This document shows, one piece after another, positions 62,610-64,000 of a DNA stretch of 64,000 nucleotides. The notes beneath the pieces are model-generated. The model searched no databases, had not been told where the DNA came from, and worked only from the letters and a program-made list of their open reading frames with translations. The stretch's first letter is position 1. Each line of letters opens with the position of its first letter. The position numbers and the translations under genes are program-made. The stretch covers positions 124,001 to 188,000 of the forward strand of contig VGHE01000002.1 in NCBI GenBank assembly GCA_016868315.1. Direction: 5' to 3'. The DNA is from Betaproteobacteria bacterium. Its GTDB lineage: Bacteria > Bdellovibrionota_B > Oligoflexia > Silvanigrellales > Silvanigrellaceae.

Positions 62610-64000
62610 TCATGGTTTGAGCTCCTCAACGTATTGATGCAGAGAGCGCCAGACAGTTCTGTTCAAAATAATCAGCGCGATAGTGATAACAATGATGGCT
62701 GCGACTAGGCGCTGATAATTCCCATGTGTTGTGGCCTGAGTGATTTCTGCGCCAATTCCTGTCGAGTGCAAGCGTCCATCGGGGAATTCCACGATTTCTG
62801 CCACGATGCTGGCGTTCCATGCGCCTCCGGCAGCCGTAATCCAGCCTGTCAGCAGCGAAGGGAAAATCGCGGGGAAATAGAGTTTCGTGAAACGATCTTT
62901 GAGCGAGAAACCATAAACTTGAGCAACAATCTGCAGGTCTTGAGGAATTCGGCTGGCTCCGGAAATGATATTGAAGAGCAGATACCATTGGTTTCCTATG
63001 GTCATCAGCAGCGTTGCTGCAAGCAAAGGATTCATGTTCGATTGAGCCATGCTCATGGCAATCAATGGAAAGAGTACGGGGGCGGGGAACGCCGCCAGAT
63101 TCTGGATCACAGGTGCGACGCGGCGGCTGATTTTTGGTGACATGCCAATCCACAACCCCGCAGGAATTGTCCAGAGCGAAGCGAGAAAGATTACCCCCAA
63201 GACCTTGAGGAAGGTCAGTGCCAGCGCATTGATGAGCTCAAGCCAGTCGGAACGTGTCACTTGTGCCATGCTCATGGCCAGATTTGGAATTGCTGGCAAA
63301 AGAAGGAACGCAACAATGCCTAACAAGAATCCAGAGAGCCATCGCGCAAGGGCGATAAACTGCGCGCGTGCCTTTGTTTCCAGAAGTTGATTTGGCTTGA
63401 CCACCTGCCGCCAGCGTCCCAGCGCTCCTGCCTTTTGTTCTGGGTTAAGCGTGGGCAGGGATTCTTTTAGTTTTTTCCGCTTACGGAATTCTCTCAGGTT
63501 GCTCATCGCTCTGCCGAGCAACTCGGAGAGATTCTGCGTTATGCGAGAACGGCGTAAAAGATCGAGAAAGACCGAGCGTGCTCCGGAAGGATCAACTTCT
63601 GAGGATTCGCGATAGCGCATACTCCAAGCTATCAGTGGGCGCCACAGCAGAAAGTCCACACCCCAGACCATGGCTATCAAACAGGCAAGTCCCGCAACGA
63701 ATGAACCATACTCTTGGTTTTCAAAGGTAACACTGAGAAAGCTACCGAGTCCGGGAAGCCGATAGCTTTTGTCGCCAAGAACGAAGCCTTCGCATAACGT
63801 GAGGAAAAACCATCCGCCGGCCATGGACATCATGCCGTTGTAAACTAATGGACCAAGCCCGCTGGGCAGATCGAGACGCGTCAGTCGTTCTAAGGGCGAG
63901 AGCCGCAACAGCTTGGCGTAGTCTTTGAGCTCAGCATTTTGCCCACGCTGACTTTCGTAGTAAGCAAAAACGAGATTCCACACCTGACCGGTGACAATCA
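62610..64000 (-). CDS. ABC permease with two fused permease domains (5' end outside window)
   Basis: At least 463 residues are encoded here and the reading frame continues past the right edge, so the N-terminus is missing. Two copies of the NitT/TauT permease core are seen: an N-terminal one with GQVWNLVFAYYESQRGQN and a C-terminal one with GNQWYLLFNIISGASRIPQ, the latter followed by AAGGAWNASIVAEIV. A basic cytoplasmic region (about residues 140-205 of the visible part) links them. A single chain thus supplies both halves of the channel for the ATPase downstream. The substrate-binding protein is not in the window. Confidence 0.88.
   Translation of the reverse strand, partial: IVTGQVWNLVFAYYESQRGQNAELKDYAKLLRLSPLERLTRLDLPSGLGPLVYNGMMSMAGGWFFLTLCEGFVLGDKSYRLPGLGSFLSVTFENQEYGSFVAGLACLIAMVWGVDFLLWRPLIAWSMRYRESSEVDPSGARSVFLDLLRRSRITQNLSELLGRAMSNLREFRKRKKLKESLPTLNPEQKAGALGRWRQVVKPNQLLETKARAQFIALARWLSGFLLGIVAFLLLPAIPNLAMSMAQVTRSDWLELINALALTFLKVLGVIFLASLWTIPAGLWIGMSPKISRRVAPVIQNLAAFPAPVLFPLIAMSMAQSNMNPLLAATLLMTIGNQWYLLFNIISGASRIPQDLQIVAQVYGFSLKDRFTKLYFPAIFPSLLTGWITAAGGAWNASIVAEIVEFPDGRLHSTGIGAEITQATTHGNYQRLVAAIIVITIALIILNRTVWRSLHQYVEELKP

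Noticed and set aside
1-64000. CRISPR arrays, transposons or prophage genes
   Set aside because: No regularly spaced repeats, transposase, integrase or phage structural genes were recognised.

Overview
The window is a gene-dense stretch (about 50 percent GC by eye) of a Gram-negative bacterial chromosome. Lipoprotein signals, Tat and Sec signals, an OmpA-type outer-membrane protein, a MltD-type lytic transglycosylase and a LysM/TPR envelope pair all point to a double-membrane cell. Many exported proteins carry Pro/Thr/Ser/Ala-rich linkers right after the lipobox. There are also eukaryote-like odds and ends (SET domain, transglutaminase-elicitor-like protein, UbiB kinase). The mixture suggests a Bdellovibrionota/Oligoflexia-like or other deltaproteobacterial lineage. 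That placement is inference, not something read from a marker gene. No transposase, integrase, phage gene or CRISPR array was seen, so this looks like ordinary chromosome rather than an island.

Layout. 1-39: the 3' half of a tRNA. 129-9107 (+): a block of exported proteins, namely a three-CxxCH lipoprotein, a lipoprotein, a Tat protein with DUF1501-like features, a second operon of two Tat proteins, and a further lipoprotein. 9079-12273 (-): SET protein, CrtISO-like flavoprotein, HIT protein and YceI. 12316-19856 (-): two small envelope proteins, UbiB kinase, CheY-like regulator, ComM/YifB and SecA. 20034-26278: a small coiled-coil protein, a ThiXYZ-like ABC transporter (-), lytic transglycosylase and leucyl aminopeptidase (+), and a tiny histidine-kinase-like dimerisation protein (+). 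26279-26592: the only gene-free stretch over 300 bp; its minus strand looks like a small RNA gene with its own promoter and a strong terminator. 26593-36508: LysM and TPR proteins (-), SDR (+), prenyl synthase, MarC, transglutaminase-like lipoprotein, ArgS and aldehyde dehydrogenase (-). 36546-38976 (+): a hypothetical, trigger factor and an Ala/Lys-rich secreted protein. 39108-42165 (-): MnmC-like methyltransferase and a cysteine desulfurase-rhodanese fusion. 42381-46589 (+): vWFA-like protein, OmpA protein and lipoprotein. 46586-49744 (-): NtrC-type regulator, mini DHp-like protein and CxxCH lipoprotein. 49802-53968 (-): MurB-DOMON-like fusion, a hypothetical, HflX and an esterase. 54088-57237 (+): acyltransferase, membrane protein and DsbA-like oxidoreductase. 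57206-64000 (-): a degenerate sensor-like protein, SucA, and a NitT/TauT-type ABC ATPase with its fused double permease, which runs off the right edge.

How parts work together. Most operons are tight, with 4-bp ATGA overlaps, and several convergent pairs overlap at their 3' ends. The desulfurase-rhodanese fusion beside an MnmC-type methyltransferase suggests wobble-uridine (mnm5s2U) tRNA modification. The three-CxxCH lipoprotein and its Tat partners suggest an exported redox complex. The vWFA, OmpA and lipoprotein genes look like a cell-surface module. The NtrC regulator, mini DHp protein and CxxCH lipoprotein look like a regulatory unit. The most unusual signals are the putative small RNA at 26284-26530, the 744-residue desulfurase fusion, the MurB fusion, and several stand-alone or degenerate histidine-kinase fragments.
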